From contig OX638356.1 in the NCBI GenBank assembly GCA_951813395.1, positions 4,027,821 through 4,091,820 of the forward strand: DNA of 64,000 bases, in the 5' to 3' direction. This DNA is from Longimicrobiales bacterium (GTDB taxonomy: Bacteria; Gemmatimonadota; Gemmatimonadetes; Longimicrobiales; Gaopeijiaceae). Below, piece by piece: positions 55,202-63,811 of this stretch; the stretch's first letter is position 1, and each line of letters begins with the position of its first letter. Below the pieces are notes generated by a model, which saw only the letters and a program-made list of their open reading frames with translations, was not told where the DNA came from and searched no databases. The position numbers and the translations under genes were made by a program.

Positions 55202-57078
55202 TCCACCTCCAGCGTGCAGGAACCGTCCTCGCCCGCCGTGATCCCTCGCACCACCAGCCGACGAGGATCGCCGTCTGCGCGATCCAGGTCGAACAACCTG
55301 ACCGCGAGCGGGTTGATGAAGGCGGTCTCCAGCCGATTCCCGATGCCGCGGCCACCGGACCTGAGATCGGCAGTGCACAGGGCACTGAGCTTGTCGGCCA
55401 CATTTTTCCGGATTTCCAGTGTGACCGCATGCTCCCGCTTCACCCGGTCTTTGACGTTCTCCAGCATCATCTCGAAGATCGCCCCGGCAGCTTCCGCGTT
55501 GATGAAGTTGAACACCACGATATTGTCGCCTAGCCGATTCAAGAGCTCTGGACGCTCAAGCTCGTGGCGGAAGTGGTCCTCAATGGCTTCCCGAACGACT
55601 CGCCCGACCTGCGCCGGCGGCGTATCGACGTCTACCAGCTGGACGCGTTTGCCGTTCTCCGTGCCGTAGATTCCGAGATTTGACGTGAAGATGACGACCG
55701 CCTCGGAGAAATACACCGTCTCCCCACGGCCATCGGTTAGACGACCGTCCTCCAGGATCTGCAGGAACTTGTCCAGAATCCGCGGATGCGCCTTCTCGAT
55801 CTCGTCGAACAGCAACACGCTGAGCGGCCGCTCCCGGACGGCATTGACAAGCTCGCCCCCGGCGTCGTGCCCGATAAAGCCTGGCGGAGAGCCGATGAGC
55901 CGCGCCTCGGATTGCTCGGACGAGAACTCGCTCATGTCGAACCGCCGGTAGGCCTGCTCGTTGCCGAGGATCAACTGCGCGATCGCCTTGGACAGTTCGG
56001 TCTTGCCCACCCCGGTGGGGCCGGCAAAGAACAGAACCCCTCGCGGGCGCCCGCCGCGTTGCGAAGCCTGCGCGCCGCTCAAGCCCACTACGGAACGAAT
56101 CAGAATGTCCATGCTCTTGCGCACCGCCGCCGCCTGGCCCTTGACTCTCCGGTGGATCACGCGTTCCGGCTCCCGTAGCTTGTCTTGCAGATGCGCCTTC
56201 CGCCACGGGTTGTCCGGCAAGCCCATCTTGAACAGTCGCACGGCGTCGGATACCTCGGCCAGAGACCGGCCCTGGTCCCTGGCCAGCGTGCGGATCGCCA
56301 TCATGCTCCGGAGCGTCTCACCCTCCGTGAGATCCACAAACTCGCCAATGAGTTTGTCACGCTCGTCTGGCCGCAACTCATCGTGACCGGCGAAGCCTTT
56401 GGCGACTACGCGAGCCGCGATGAGACGCGCGGCATGATCCGGCAGCGACGCCGTAAGCGCGCGGATGCCTTGGTTGCGCACGACGAACCAGTCCGGCAGG
56501 TCATTCGGGCGATTGACCAGCCACACGATTGGATTGAACGGCGGCGGCTCCTCTGGACGCGAAGCCCGCAGGGGGCGCGTCTCGTGCGCGATCTTCTCGC
56601 TGGCCGCAAAGAACCCTCGTTCCCGGTCCGTTAGATCGTGGGGCCGGCCGACCAGTCGCGACGCATAGTCGATCACGAACGCACACGGGACATCGCGGGC
56701 CGACGCCACGGCTCTGAGGCAATCCGGCAGGTCTTCGATTTCCAGGGTGCCGCTCGCGTCCCGGCCAAGCACGCCCCTGGCGGTCTCGCGCATCGCTTTC
56801 GGGTTCACGTCGAGGCCGTCGATCTGATCGTACTTGATCAGAAACCGGCAGCCTCGTTCCTTCAGGCTCTCGAAAAGGCAGTCGCTCAATGGGTGAAACT
56901 CGATGCCCTCCGAGGTGGGCGTCAGGAAAACGTCGCGGATGTTCCCGGAGATCACAAACTGGGGGCGGACCGCGATCAGGCGATCGAACTCGACCGCCCA
57001 GTGGGGCCACACGGGGGGATCCGGCACCGCGCCGCTCCGGCCCCGTCCCCGTGCGTAAGCGTCTGTTGCGCTCGTCAC
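55198..57078 (-). CDS. AAA+ ATPase, ClpB D2-like, with degenerate N-terminal ATPase half
   Basis: The 626-residue protein starts at GTG 57078, overlapping the coiled-coil stop by 4 bases (TTG 57090 is an alternative). The C-terminal half is a ClpA/ClpB D2-type AAA+ domain: Walker A GPTGVGKTELSKA (~353), PPGFIGH pore-loop region, Walker B LLFDEIEKAHP, sensor SNLG and a GGRGIGNRLE sensor 2. The N-terminal half (FVISGNIRDVFL, VIDYASRL, IVWLVNRPNDLPDWF) looks like a second AAA fold without Walker A. It is probably a remodelling ATPase; no Clp N-domain or peptidase loop is evident. Confidence 0.87.
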   Translation of the reverse strand: MTSATDAYARGRGRSGAVPDPPVWPHWAVEFDRLIAVRPQFVISGNIRDVFLTPTSEGIEFHPLSDCLFESLKERGCRFLIKYDQIDGLDVNPKAMRETARGVLGRDASGTLEIEDLPDCLRAVASARDVPCAFVIDYASRLVGRPHDLTDRERGFFAASEKIAHETRPLRASRPEEPPPFNPIVWLVNRPNDLPDWFVVRNQGIRALTASLPDHAARLIAARVVAKGFAGHDELRPDERDKLIGEFVDLTEGETLRSMMAIRTLARDQGRSLAEVSDAVRLFKMGLPDNPWRKAHLQDKLREPERVIHRRVKGQAAAVRKSMDILIRSVVGLSGAQASQRGGRPRGVLFFAGPTGVGKTELSKAIAQLILGNEQAYRRFDMSEFSSEQSEARLIGSPPGFIGHDAGGELVNAVRERPLSVLLFDEIEKAHPRILDKFLQILEDGRLTDGRGETVYFSEAVVIFTSNLGIYGTENGKRVQLVDVDTPPAQVGRVVREAIEDHFRHELERPELLNRLGDNIVVFNFINAEAAGAIFEMMLENVKDRVKREHAVTLEIRKNVADKLSALCTADLRSGGRGIGNRLETAFINPLAVRLFDLDRADGDPRRLVVRGITAGEDGSCTLEVE

Positions 57079-58562
57079 CGGCTCTTCCAATGGCGTTGCG
57101 TTAGCGATTCCCGGCGGCGGGAGCCATCTGTGCGACCGCGTTTCCGGCCGGTTCGTTTCTTCTCGTCGCGGACGACTTCCAGCGCACGCGCTCCCGCGCG
57201 CTGGCGCCTCATGATGCCCGTGGCGACCCCTCGGTCATTCATGGCCGCCCGGGCCTGGGCGAAGTCCTGGCACCACCGGCGCTCGAACTCCAAGTCACGG
57301 CGGCGCCGCCGCTCCTTAGATCCCGCCGATCCCGAACACCCGACCCGGACGGGTTCGACGCTGAATTCCCCGTCGACGACGTCGACCGCGACGCCGTAAC
57401 CGGGCTCGCCGGTCTTGCGAGCCACCGTGCGCCCGCCCTCGACGAACAGTGACGCGAATCCCTCCTCGACCTGGTAGCCCAGTTTCCCGATTTCTTCTCG
57501 CATCACCGTTGCCGCGTATTCGAGGTCGGCCCGGGCGCGGGCCGCGGCACTCGCCTCCCTGGCGCGGGCGTCGACCTCCGCCGTAAGCCGACGCTGGCCA
57601 CGCTCGATGCGGTCGATCTCGTCAACGACAGCCCGGACATCGGCGCCGTCCAGCCCCCGCAACTCCTGCCGCAGCAACGCCACGTGCTCGGCGTCGCGCT
57701 CCCAACGCTCGTTTGCCCCCTGAACACCCAGACGCAACTCCAGCAGCAGCGTCCTCGCACGTTCCGGCTGGTTCCCGGCCTGGGCCTGGGACGCCTTCTC
57801 GGCAATCCGGTCGAGGGCATCGCGCTCCCCGGCTGACACGCCCGTCGATAGCCGGTCAAGTACGCGCACACACTCCTTCTTCACGGCGGTCACCCGTTCC
57901 TCCGCCGATGGCCCGGGCGACGCAACCGAATCGCAGCCGTGGCCTTCGACGGTTGGACCCGGCCTCGAGAACAAGTCGTCCACCGACATACTCCCGGTTT
58001 CGAGGTGCGCCCCTATTTCGGCGGCGAGCGCGCTTCGCTCGGCATCAATGCTGTAACGGATCAGCTCGTCCTCCACCGAGGCGCAATGCGCTTTCATCCG
58101 CTCCACGTAGGTCTGGATCGCCGACACGTATGACGATTCCGACGGGCGCTGAGGAGGTCCAGCACGGTTCGCGATCGCCGCAAATGGCGCGAGACGCTCC
58201 TCCAGTCTTCTCACGCTCTGTTCGAGCGCCCGCGCTTCCTTCCACGCCGCCTTGAGCGCCCGTTCGACGTCCTTCACCGCAGTCTCGAGGTGCCGTTCGG
58301 TGCGATTGCAGTGGGCTCGTAACTCCCGCTCATATTCCTCGATTTCCGACCTCCCACAGGAAGCCGGCGGCACGTCCGTTGGCGGCGCACCCAAGGTCAC
58401 CCGGAGGCCGTCGCCGTACTGCCGCTTAGCCTGCTCGACTCGCTCATCCAGCGAGCGTTGGCGCCGCTGAATCCTCCCGACCGCATCCCATGCGCGATCA
58501 ATGGCCAGCCGCTCTACTTTCGCGTTGCTCTCGACGCGGTACGAGGCGGTCTCAGCGCTCAT
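57075..58562 (-). CDS. Large coiled-coil protein heading the ATPase/kinase operon
   Basis: I do not recognise this 495-residue soluble protein. Residues ~20-170 and 210-400 are long charged heptad-like helices (for example VKDVERALKAAWKEARALE). A small conserved-looking C-terminal domain follows (EEIGKLGYQVEEGFASLFV, then GYGVAVDVVDGEF), and finally a very basic Arg/Lys tail. It starts within the last codons of yhhQ. By position it may be the substrate, scaffold or exchange factor of the AAA+ ATPase. Confidence 0.75.
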   Translation of the reverse strand: MSAETASYRVESNAKVERLAIDRAWDAVGRIQRRQRSLDERVEQAKRQYGDGLRVTLGAPPTDVPPASCGRSEIEEYERELRAHCNRTERHLETAVKDVERALKAAWKEARALEQSVRRLEERLAPFAAIANRAGPPQRPSESSYVSAIQTYVERMKAHCASVEDELIRYSIDAERSALAAEIGAHLETGSMSVDDLFSRPGPTVEGHGCDSVASPGPSAEERVTAVKKECVRVLDRLSTGVSAGERDALDRIAEKASQAQAGNQPERARTLLLELRLGVQGANERWERDAEHVALLRQELRGLDGADVRAVVDEIDRIERGQRRLTAEVDARAREASAAARARADLEYAATVMREEIGKLGYQVEEGFASLFVEGGRTVARKTGEPGYGVAVDVVDGEFSVEPVRVGCSGSAGSKERRRRRDLEFERRWCQDFAQARAAMNDRGVATGIMRRQRAGARALEVVRDEKKRTGRKRGRTDGSRRRESLTQRHWKSR

Positions 58563-59283
58563 CTTTGGGCCTGGGGTGTCTCGTTGTTGTTCCTTTGCGA
58601 TCGGAGGATTCGTCAAGGCGGAACGGATTGAAGTCGGTGTCCCTGTCGAAGTGATCGAGACCCTCGGCGCGTTTCATTCTCGCGACGATCCTGACGGTCG
58701 CGGGCAGCGCGACGATCTCCCAGCCCACTTTGAACCCCCAGCTGGCCACGGTGATGGGAAGAAGCTCGGAGGTTGGGAACACGCCCACGAACGCGACAAG
58801 GACGAACACGACGGTGTCGACCGCCTGACCGACGGCAGTCGAGGCGACGAACCGCCAGGGCATGGTGCGGCCGCGCATCCTGACCTTCAGCTTCGCAAGG
58901 ACGTAGGAGTTGCAGAAAGAGCCCATGAAGTAGGCGGTTATCGACGCCAGGGCGATGCGCGGCACCCTGCCCAGGATGGTCTCGTAGGCCTCCTGGTCCG
59001 TCCAGAACGGTGCCGGCGGGATCAGTCCGGCCAACTCGTAGCAGAGCACCATCATGCCCAAGCTGGCGAATCCCGTCCAGATCACCTTCCGGGTGGCGGC
59101 GTAGCCGTAGATCTCGGTGAGGATGTCTCCGTACAGGTAGGTGAGGGGGAACAGAATGATGCCGGCCGGCAGGGCAAGCCCCGCGAGCATGAAGATCTTC
59201 GTGTCGAGGGTGTTGGCGATCAGCAGCGCGGCGACGAACGTCCCGGTGATGATCGGTAGGTATTTGCGGTTGGAAGGGGTCAC
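58552..59283 (-). CDS. yhhQ: Queuosine precursor transporter, YhhQ family
   Basis: The 243-residue protein starts at GTG 59283 after GGAGCC. It has about six membrane helices with the family signature region FPLTYLYGDILTEIYGY near residue 50. The C-terminal polar tail is longer than usual. YhhQ imports preQ0/preQ1 for tRNA queuosine synthesis. Its stop lies inside the start of the coiled-coil gene, tying this housekeeping gene to the ATPase/kinase operon. No preQ1 riboswitch was recognised. Confidence 0.9.
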   Translation of the reverse strand: MTPSNRKYLPIITGTFVAALLIANTLDTKIFMLAGLALPAGIILFPLTYLYGDILTEIYGYAATRKVIWTGFASLGMMVLCYELAGLIPPAPFWTDQEAYETILGRVPRIALASITAYFMGSFCNSYVLAKLKVRMRGRTMPWRFVASTAVGQAVDTVVFVLVAFVGVFPTSELLPITVASWGFKVGWEIVALPATVRIVARMKRAEGLDHFDRDTDFNPFRLDESSDRKGTTTRHPRPKDER

Positions 59284-59479
59284 GTTTCGGCTCCGGTCGG
59301 AGGTGCGATGCGGGGTCGGTGGGGACAACCACTGCAACTACCGTGCCACTCCGCGAAATCCAAGTTCACGGGCCTCGGAGCCAACGGATTGGAGGCGACC
59401 CGGCCACACCCAGTGGCCGATTCGCCACCGCGCGTCCCGGATCGAGCCGTCACTTAGTCCTGCCGAACTTCCCGCGTCA
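59266..59479 (-). repeat. yhhQ-leader repeat, copy B (upstream of yhhQ)
   Basis: This is the intact context of the repeat: about 195 bases of leader plus the first codons of yhhQ. It matches 50170-50362 with small insertions and roughly four of five bases identical in the best stretch (59401-59479 against 50285-50362). It ends within codon 6 of yhhQ, after which the two loci share nothing. Confidence 0.75.
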
Positions 59480-59598
59480 ACAACGGCCGGCCGGCCTCCC
59501 GGGCGTGCGCCGCGGTGCGCGTGGATGTGCTCGGAACCACGGACGGAAGGGAGCCTGCAGGCACTCGGCATCGAACGGCAGGACGCGACGCGGGTCGC

Positions 59599-59800
59599 TC
59601 ATGCCGCTCTCGCGCCGGCACGGTACGTCTCGCCCGGCGTCCGGCTCACGCCCAGCAGCACGCTCTGCCTCGACAGGCTCAGCGCTCCGCCCGGCTCAGC
59701 GCTTCAACCCGCGCCGACAAAAATCCCGCTCCACCGTCAGCTCTCCGATCTTGGCGTGCAGGTCGTGGATCTCGGTGCCTCCTGTTCCATAGTGGAATCC
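59599..59800 (-). pseudogene. IS3-family remnant (end of orfA, start of orfB)
   Basis: One frame (59800-59696) reads EIHDLHAKIGELTVERDFCR and a few more residues to a stop, the C-terminal leucine-zipper end of IS3 OrfA. A second, overlapping frame reads LSLSRQSVLLGVSRT, the N-terminus of OrfB, and ends at 59599. Only this ~200-base junction survives. The remaining bases between yhhQ and the receiver-like gene (59480-59598 and 59801-59838) show nothing recognisable. Confidence 0.75.
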
Positions 59801-59838
59801 ACCTTAACGACCTGCCTAAGAAAACCGGGACCACCTCA

Positions 59839-62127
59839 CTACAAAGCGTTCCACATTCTACTGGTCGCCCTCAGCACATCTACCGACAAAGGAGCAAGCT
59901 GCCACCCGCCAATACCGCCCTGACCCTGAAGTTCGCGGATCAGATTCCACACTATGTACTTCGCGACCTCCCTTCTGGCGGGCTCCACCCCAAGTGCGGG
60001 CGCCGCAACTGCATGCCCCCGATTGGGCGGGGGATTCAGGTACTCGATAAGGAACAGCAACTGCAATGCCAGAACCTGCCGATGCCGATGAATCGATTCA
60101 AAGCCCCGGCTGTACAGTTTCCCGTGAACGCGGGCGTTTCTGTTGAGTTTCAGAGCGCGTGCGGCCCGCGACATTAAGCCACAGTCATTGTCAAATCCGA
60201 CAAGAGTCCAACCGGGAGGCATCCGTCGCATGGCTAGTTCCTCCAGCAAGTCCCATGGCTTATCGATCTCCCAGAACGGCAGTCGGTCATCGATACACCA
60301 TGCGAAGAGCTGTCCGATGCGCGCCCGTACTTCCACCGCCGTCGTGTTGGCTCCGAAATTGACCGTTTGTTGGCAGTGCCCCCCGGCCGGGAACAATTCG
60401 TAGTCAAACGTCTTCTGCACGGGCTGCAACCGGGTAGCTTTGCTCCACGCCGCGCGGAGTTCGTGCAGCATGACCGCATCGCACAGAGACTGCACCAACT
60501 GTCGGAGTGCATCGTCCGCCGCTCTGCCCGCTAGCGGCTTGGCAAAACCCGTAAAGATGTTGGGTTTCCCCCGAAAAAGATCCGTGACACGCCGTTGCTG
60601 GGTGCTGCTAAAAACAATGATCGGCAAAGTCCTGTCGATGCAGGTTAGCAGGAGGGGCAGCAGGGCCAGCGATGCAAAGTCAAACCCCCGCGTGCCGCCT
60701 TTGCCCACCACGGATCTGGCCGCCTCCAATGCGGTCGCGAGATCCGGGTCGACTTGGTCTGCCGGCGTTCCGCCGAGCATCTTGTCCGTCGCCTTCACGA
60801 TCTTCCCCAACACTTCTTGGCGTTCCCCGCGATTACTCCACAGCCTCAGATCGAGCAGCAATACGTCGGCATAGTCGAAGATGCGTGGCTCGTGCCAGTT
60901 CTCGATCGGCCTTCCGCCAGCACTGTGATGCTTCAGCAAGTAAGCGAGAAGTCCATCAATCGTGCGCTCGCACAGCAGCGAATGGCCGTAGGCGTTCGAG
61001 AACTTGCGGGCATTGCCTGCCACACCAGACTTAAAGTTGTGGCCGAGAACCACGGGGGCGAGGAAGCGATCGTAGCCGAGATCGAACTTGTCGTCGACGA
61101 GACAGAACCGGATCTTCCGAAGCCTGTCGAAGATGTCGTCCTGGCAGAGCCCGTGCATCTCCTTTGATCGAAGGAAGCCTTGGTACTGCCCGCCGGGTGC
61201 ACTCGCGGTCGCGGGCCACAGACCGACCTGCTTCATGGCCACCACGAGGGCACGGCGCGCCACAGAGGCGTGCGTGATCGGGCGCTGTATCTGGTTCGCT
61301 GTGTTTTGCGGCAGCGCCGCCGACAATAGGACGGGTCCGATCAGGTTTGCGGCGCTGTGGCGGTTTTTCTCGTGCTGGAGATTCATGCGCCAGCGCTCCA
61401 TCATGTCTTCGATGCTGCGTAGGCCGCCGGATCCGTGGTCTTGGTGACGTGTCGTCAGCACTCGACGCGGATCGGCGATATCTTCCAGCAAGACCGAAAA
61501 GTCGCCCATCGGACAGCGGTGTCGTATCAGCGGAAACGTGTTCTCTCGGCCCCGGTGCCACCAGTGTCGCACCAGCGCAAACATGCTCTCGCGGCCCCGG
61601 GCGCGCCACCAGTGTCGCACCAGCGCAAACATGCTCTCTCGGCCCCGGTTTTTCTCGGCGGCGTCTCGGAGCTTGGCCGTCGATTCGGTCCGCGCAACGC
61701 CCAGATAACCCTGGATCCAGGGAGTGGCGCAGCTGTCCGCTGCGCGCCCGCAATCCGGCTTGGGCCGAGCATCCAGAATGAGAAAGCGTAGCTGGCAATC
61801 CTCCAGATCGCTCTCCGAATAGATGCAGTGCGACGCAATCTTGGCCCAATCGTACGGTGTCACGAACTCTCCGACCGACAACTGGTGCGGATCGTCGTCG
61901 GGACTGCCGTCCCACACGACGACGATCGTGGCTCCGGGGCCGTCCGGCTGGCACCCCCACTTGGACAACCTGTCGGCCAGCGCTTCGTCGCCGTCTTTGT
62001 CATTGAGACCCCACAAGGCCTTGAAATCTTTCGGGTCGGAATAGTGGAACACACGAACATCGTGGCTCGCTCCCTCTGCCACAGCCCTGATGAGATCCTT
62101 CAGCTTTTCCACGTACTTGTCATTCAT
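59839..62127 (-). CDS. Large protein with a split receiver-like (REC) domain
   Basis: The 762-residue protein starts at ATG 62127, overlapping the upstream gene by 8 bases. Residues ~338-532 keep the order of a response-regulator receiver with long insertions: acidic pair in FCLVDDK (345-346), candidate phospho-acceptor Asp426 in LLLDLRL, Thr509 in IIVFSSTQ, and Lys530-Pro in FAKPL. The N-terminal ~330 residues include a beta-rich part and three tandem copies of a GRESMFALVRHWW unit (161-205). The C-terminal ~230 residues are helical and unassigned. No DNA-binding domain is seen. I know no named family. Confidence 0.75.
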   Translation of the reverse strand: MNDKYVEKLKDLIRAVAEGASHDVRVFHYSDPKDFKALWGLNDKDGDEALADRLSKWGCQPDGPGATIVVVWDGSPDDDPHQLSVGEFVTPYDWAKIASHCIYSESDLEDCQLRFLILDARPKPDCGRAADSCATPWIQGYLGVARTESTAKLRDAAEKNRGRESMFALVRHWWRARGRESMFALVRHWWHRGRENTFPLIRHRCPMGDFSVLLEDIADPRRVLTTRHQDHGSGGLRSIEDMMERWRMNLQHEKNRHSAANLIGPVLLSAALPQNTANQIQRPITHASVARRALVVAMKQVGLWPATASAPGGQYQGFLRSKEMHGLCQDDIFDRLRKIRFCLVDDKFDLGYDRFLAPVVLGHNFKSGVAGNARKFSNAYGHSLLCERTIDGLLAYLLKHHSAGGRPIENWHEPRIFDYADVLLLDLRLWSNRGERQEVLGKIVKATDKMLGGTPADQVDPDLATALEAARSVVGKGGTRGFDFASLALLPLLLTCIDRTLPIIVFSSTQQRRVTDLFRGKPNIFTGFAKPLAGRAADDALRQLVQSLCDAVMLHELRAAWSKATRLQPVQKTFDYELFPAGGHCQQTVNFGANTTAVEVRARIGQLFAWCIDDRLPFWEIDKPWDLLEELAMRRMPPGWTLVGFDNDCGLMSRAARALKLNRNARVHGKLYSRGFESIHRHRQVLALQLLFLIEYLNPPPNRGHAVAAPALGVEPARREVAKYIVWNLIRELQGQGGIGGWQLAPLSVDVLRATSRMWNAL
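61513..61647 (-). repeat. In-frame tandem repeat, three units of about 45 bases
   Basis: The units encode RGRESMFALVRHWW twice almost identically and RGRENTFPLIRHRC as a diverged third. The DNA of the first two is almost identical, showing a recent expansion inside the receiver-like gene. Confidence 0.8.
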
Positions 62128-63811
62128 CCCTGGCGTCCCGCCTCTTTCGCCATGCTTCGGTGAGTACGGCCAGAGCCTCGGTGTCCACCGTGGCGGCCCC
62201 CTTCCTGCCCAGGATTCTATTGAACAGGCGCTGGGCATCCTTCGTCGTCTTCCCCTCGTCAAAGAGGAGGGACGCCGCCTGGCTCTGCCGATACCGGCCG
62301 CCGACCGGATCCCGCGTGCGTTGCAGCGCGGCGCCGATCACGGCGGCGGCAAACCGCCGATAGGCCTCCTCGAGACGGGGGAAGATGCCTTTGAGCGCGC
62401 CGTCCGGCGCACTGACGGGGGTCTTGCCGAGCACCTCGACGACCTCGCCAACGCCAATGGCACGCGGCATGGCGGCCTTCCCAGGCTCCTGAGACCCGGC
62501 AGGTCTCGCGGCAACGGCCGGCGGTTTCCGGCCTGCCACATTGGGCAGCCGGAGTGCGACACAGCCTTCCACGACCCGGCGGGTCACAACCGCATGATGG
62601 CCGACGGCCGCAACCGCAGCTTTGACCACACTCTTCAACTCCCGGATGTTCCCGGGATAGTACCGTTCGTGCAGGTATGTTCGCGCGCCTTGATCGAGGT
62701 GGAGTTCCGTCTTTCCTTGGAGGCGCGCTTCGCTATCGAAGAAAGACTTGACTAGCGCCGGAATGTCATCGGGCCGATCACGCAACGCCGGAACGTGGAC
62801 TATGTGAGTGGATATCCGATCGTAGAGGTCCTGCCTCCATTCTCCGTCCTCGATCATGGCGCTGACGTCTCTGTTGGTGGCCGTGACCAGCTTGAACGCG
62901 ACAGTTTTCGCTTCGGTGTCCCCGACCCTCGTCACGGTCTTCTCCTGAAGGACCCGAAGCAGCTTGGGTTGCAGGTGCAGCGGAAGATCCCCGATTTCGT
63001 CGAGAAACAGCGCCCGGCCCGCCGCCTTGACGAAGATTCCGTCCTTCCCCGCAACGCCGGTGGCGGTAGCCTCCGCTATGCCGAACAACTCGCTTTCCAC
63101 GAGGCCCTCCGGGATCGCGGCGGCGTTCAGTGCCAGAAAGTCGTCCGAGGTTCCTCCGCGGTGCCGGTGAATGAGACGCGCCACCATCTCCTTGCCCGTG
63201 CCGGCCTGGCCAACGATGTGGACCGGCTCGTCATCCGCCGCGTACCTCACCGCCCTGACGTAAGGCAGACGCGCCGTTTTGCTCAACGCGGTGAAGTTCG
63301 TATCCCCGACGCCGAGGAGATTCCGGAACTGCCCGGGCGTTAGATCGCCGTGTTCAAGCAAGACGAGCCTCATTTCGCGCACGTCAAGTCCACTCTTCGC
63401 GACGTACGGAACGTCAAAGTCGGAGAGCTCTCGCTGACTCTTGGTGGAGAGCATGACCACCGGAAGCTCTGGGAAGTCCCTGGCCAACCGGCCGCGCACA
63501 TCTTCCCCGAAGCGTTCGTCGCCCGGCGAGCCCTTGACGAGGCCGTTGCGCACGACGCCCGAATCGAAGCGGACATCGAGGAGCACAAGGTTCGGGCTCG
63601 ACCGCTCCACCGCCTTCGCCACCTCCTCGTAGCTGTTCGTCACGCGGCCCTCGCTCTCCGACTGGCCGCTGCAGAAATCGACCAGGCCAACGACCTGCCC
63701 GTTCGCTCCTTCCGCGCACGGGGCCAACCCGCTCTTGCGGAGGAAGAGGCGTCTCTCCGCCTGATCGCGGCCGTACTGGTCGTCAACGACGAGAATACGC
63801 GGCAAGCTCAT
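62120..63811 (-). CDS. Receiver-AAA+ regulator, NtrC-like but without GAFTGA
   Basis: The 563-residue protein starts at ATG 63811, overlapping the upstream stop. Receiver domain: Asp10/Asp11, phospho-acceptor Asp79 (LVLLDVRF), Ser/Thr122-123, Lys139, with a ~25-residue insertion after the first helix. AAA+ domain ~170-400: Walker A GQAGTGKE, Walker B ALFLDEIGDLP, and LRDRPDDIPAL as in bacterial enhancer-binding proteins. The sigma-54 contact loop reads ATATGVAGKDG instead of GAFTGA, so activation of sigma-54 polymerase is doubtful. The C-terminal ~70 residues are helical and not a clear Fis domain. Confidence 0.87.
   Translation of the reverse strand: MSLPRILVVDDQYGRDQAERRLFLRKSGLAPCAEGANGQVVGLVDFCSGQSESEGRVTNSYEEVAKAVERSSPNLVLLDVRFDSGVVRNGLVKGSPGDERFGEDVRGRLARDFPELPVVMLSTKSQRELSDFDVPYVAKSGLDVREMRLVLLEHGDLTPGQFRNLLGVGDTNFTALSKTARLPYVRAVRYAADDEPVHIVGQAGTGKEMVARLIHRHRGGTSDDFLALNAAAIPEGLVESELFGIAEATATGVAGKDGIFVKAAGRALFLDEIGDLPLHLQPKLLRVLQEKTVTRVGDTEAKTVAFKLVTATNRDVSAMIEDGEWRQDLYDRISTHIVHVPALRDRPDDIPALVKSFFDSEARLQGKTELHLDQGARTYLHERYYPGNIRELKSVVKAAVAAVGHHAVVTRRVVEGCVALRLPNVAGRKPPAVAARPAGSQEPGKAAMPRAIGVGEVVEVLGKTPVSAPDGALKGIFPRLEEAYRRFAAAVIGAALQRTRDPVGGRYRQSQAASLLFDEGKTTKDAQRLFNRILGRKGAATVDTEALAVLTEAWRKRRDARDE

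Noticed and set aside
50635..57078. Type VI secretion regulatory genes (PpkA, PppA, Fha, ClpV)
   Set aside because: The set of activities is similar, but the ATPase lacks a two-domain ClpV organisation and no Tss structural gene is present in the window.
59284..59480. preQ1 riboswitch in the yhhQ leader
   Set aside because: No short C-rich/A-rich preQ1 aptamer pattern is seen, and the leader is instead the GC-rich repeat shared with 50170-50362.
61513..61647. CRISPR-like array
   Set aside because: The repeated units are contiguous and in frame, with no spacers; they are a coding tandem repeat.
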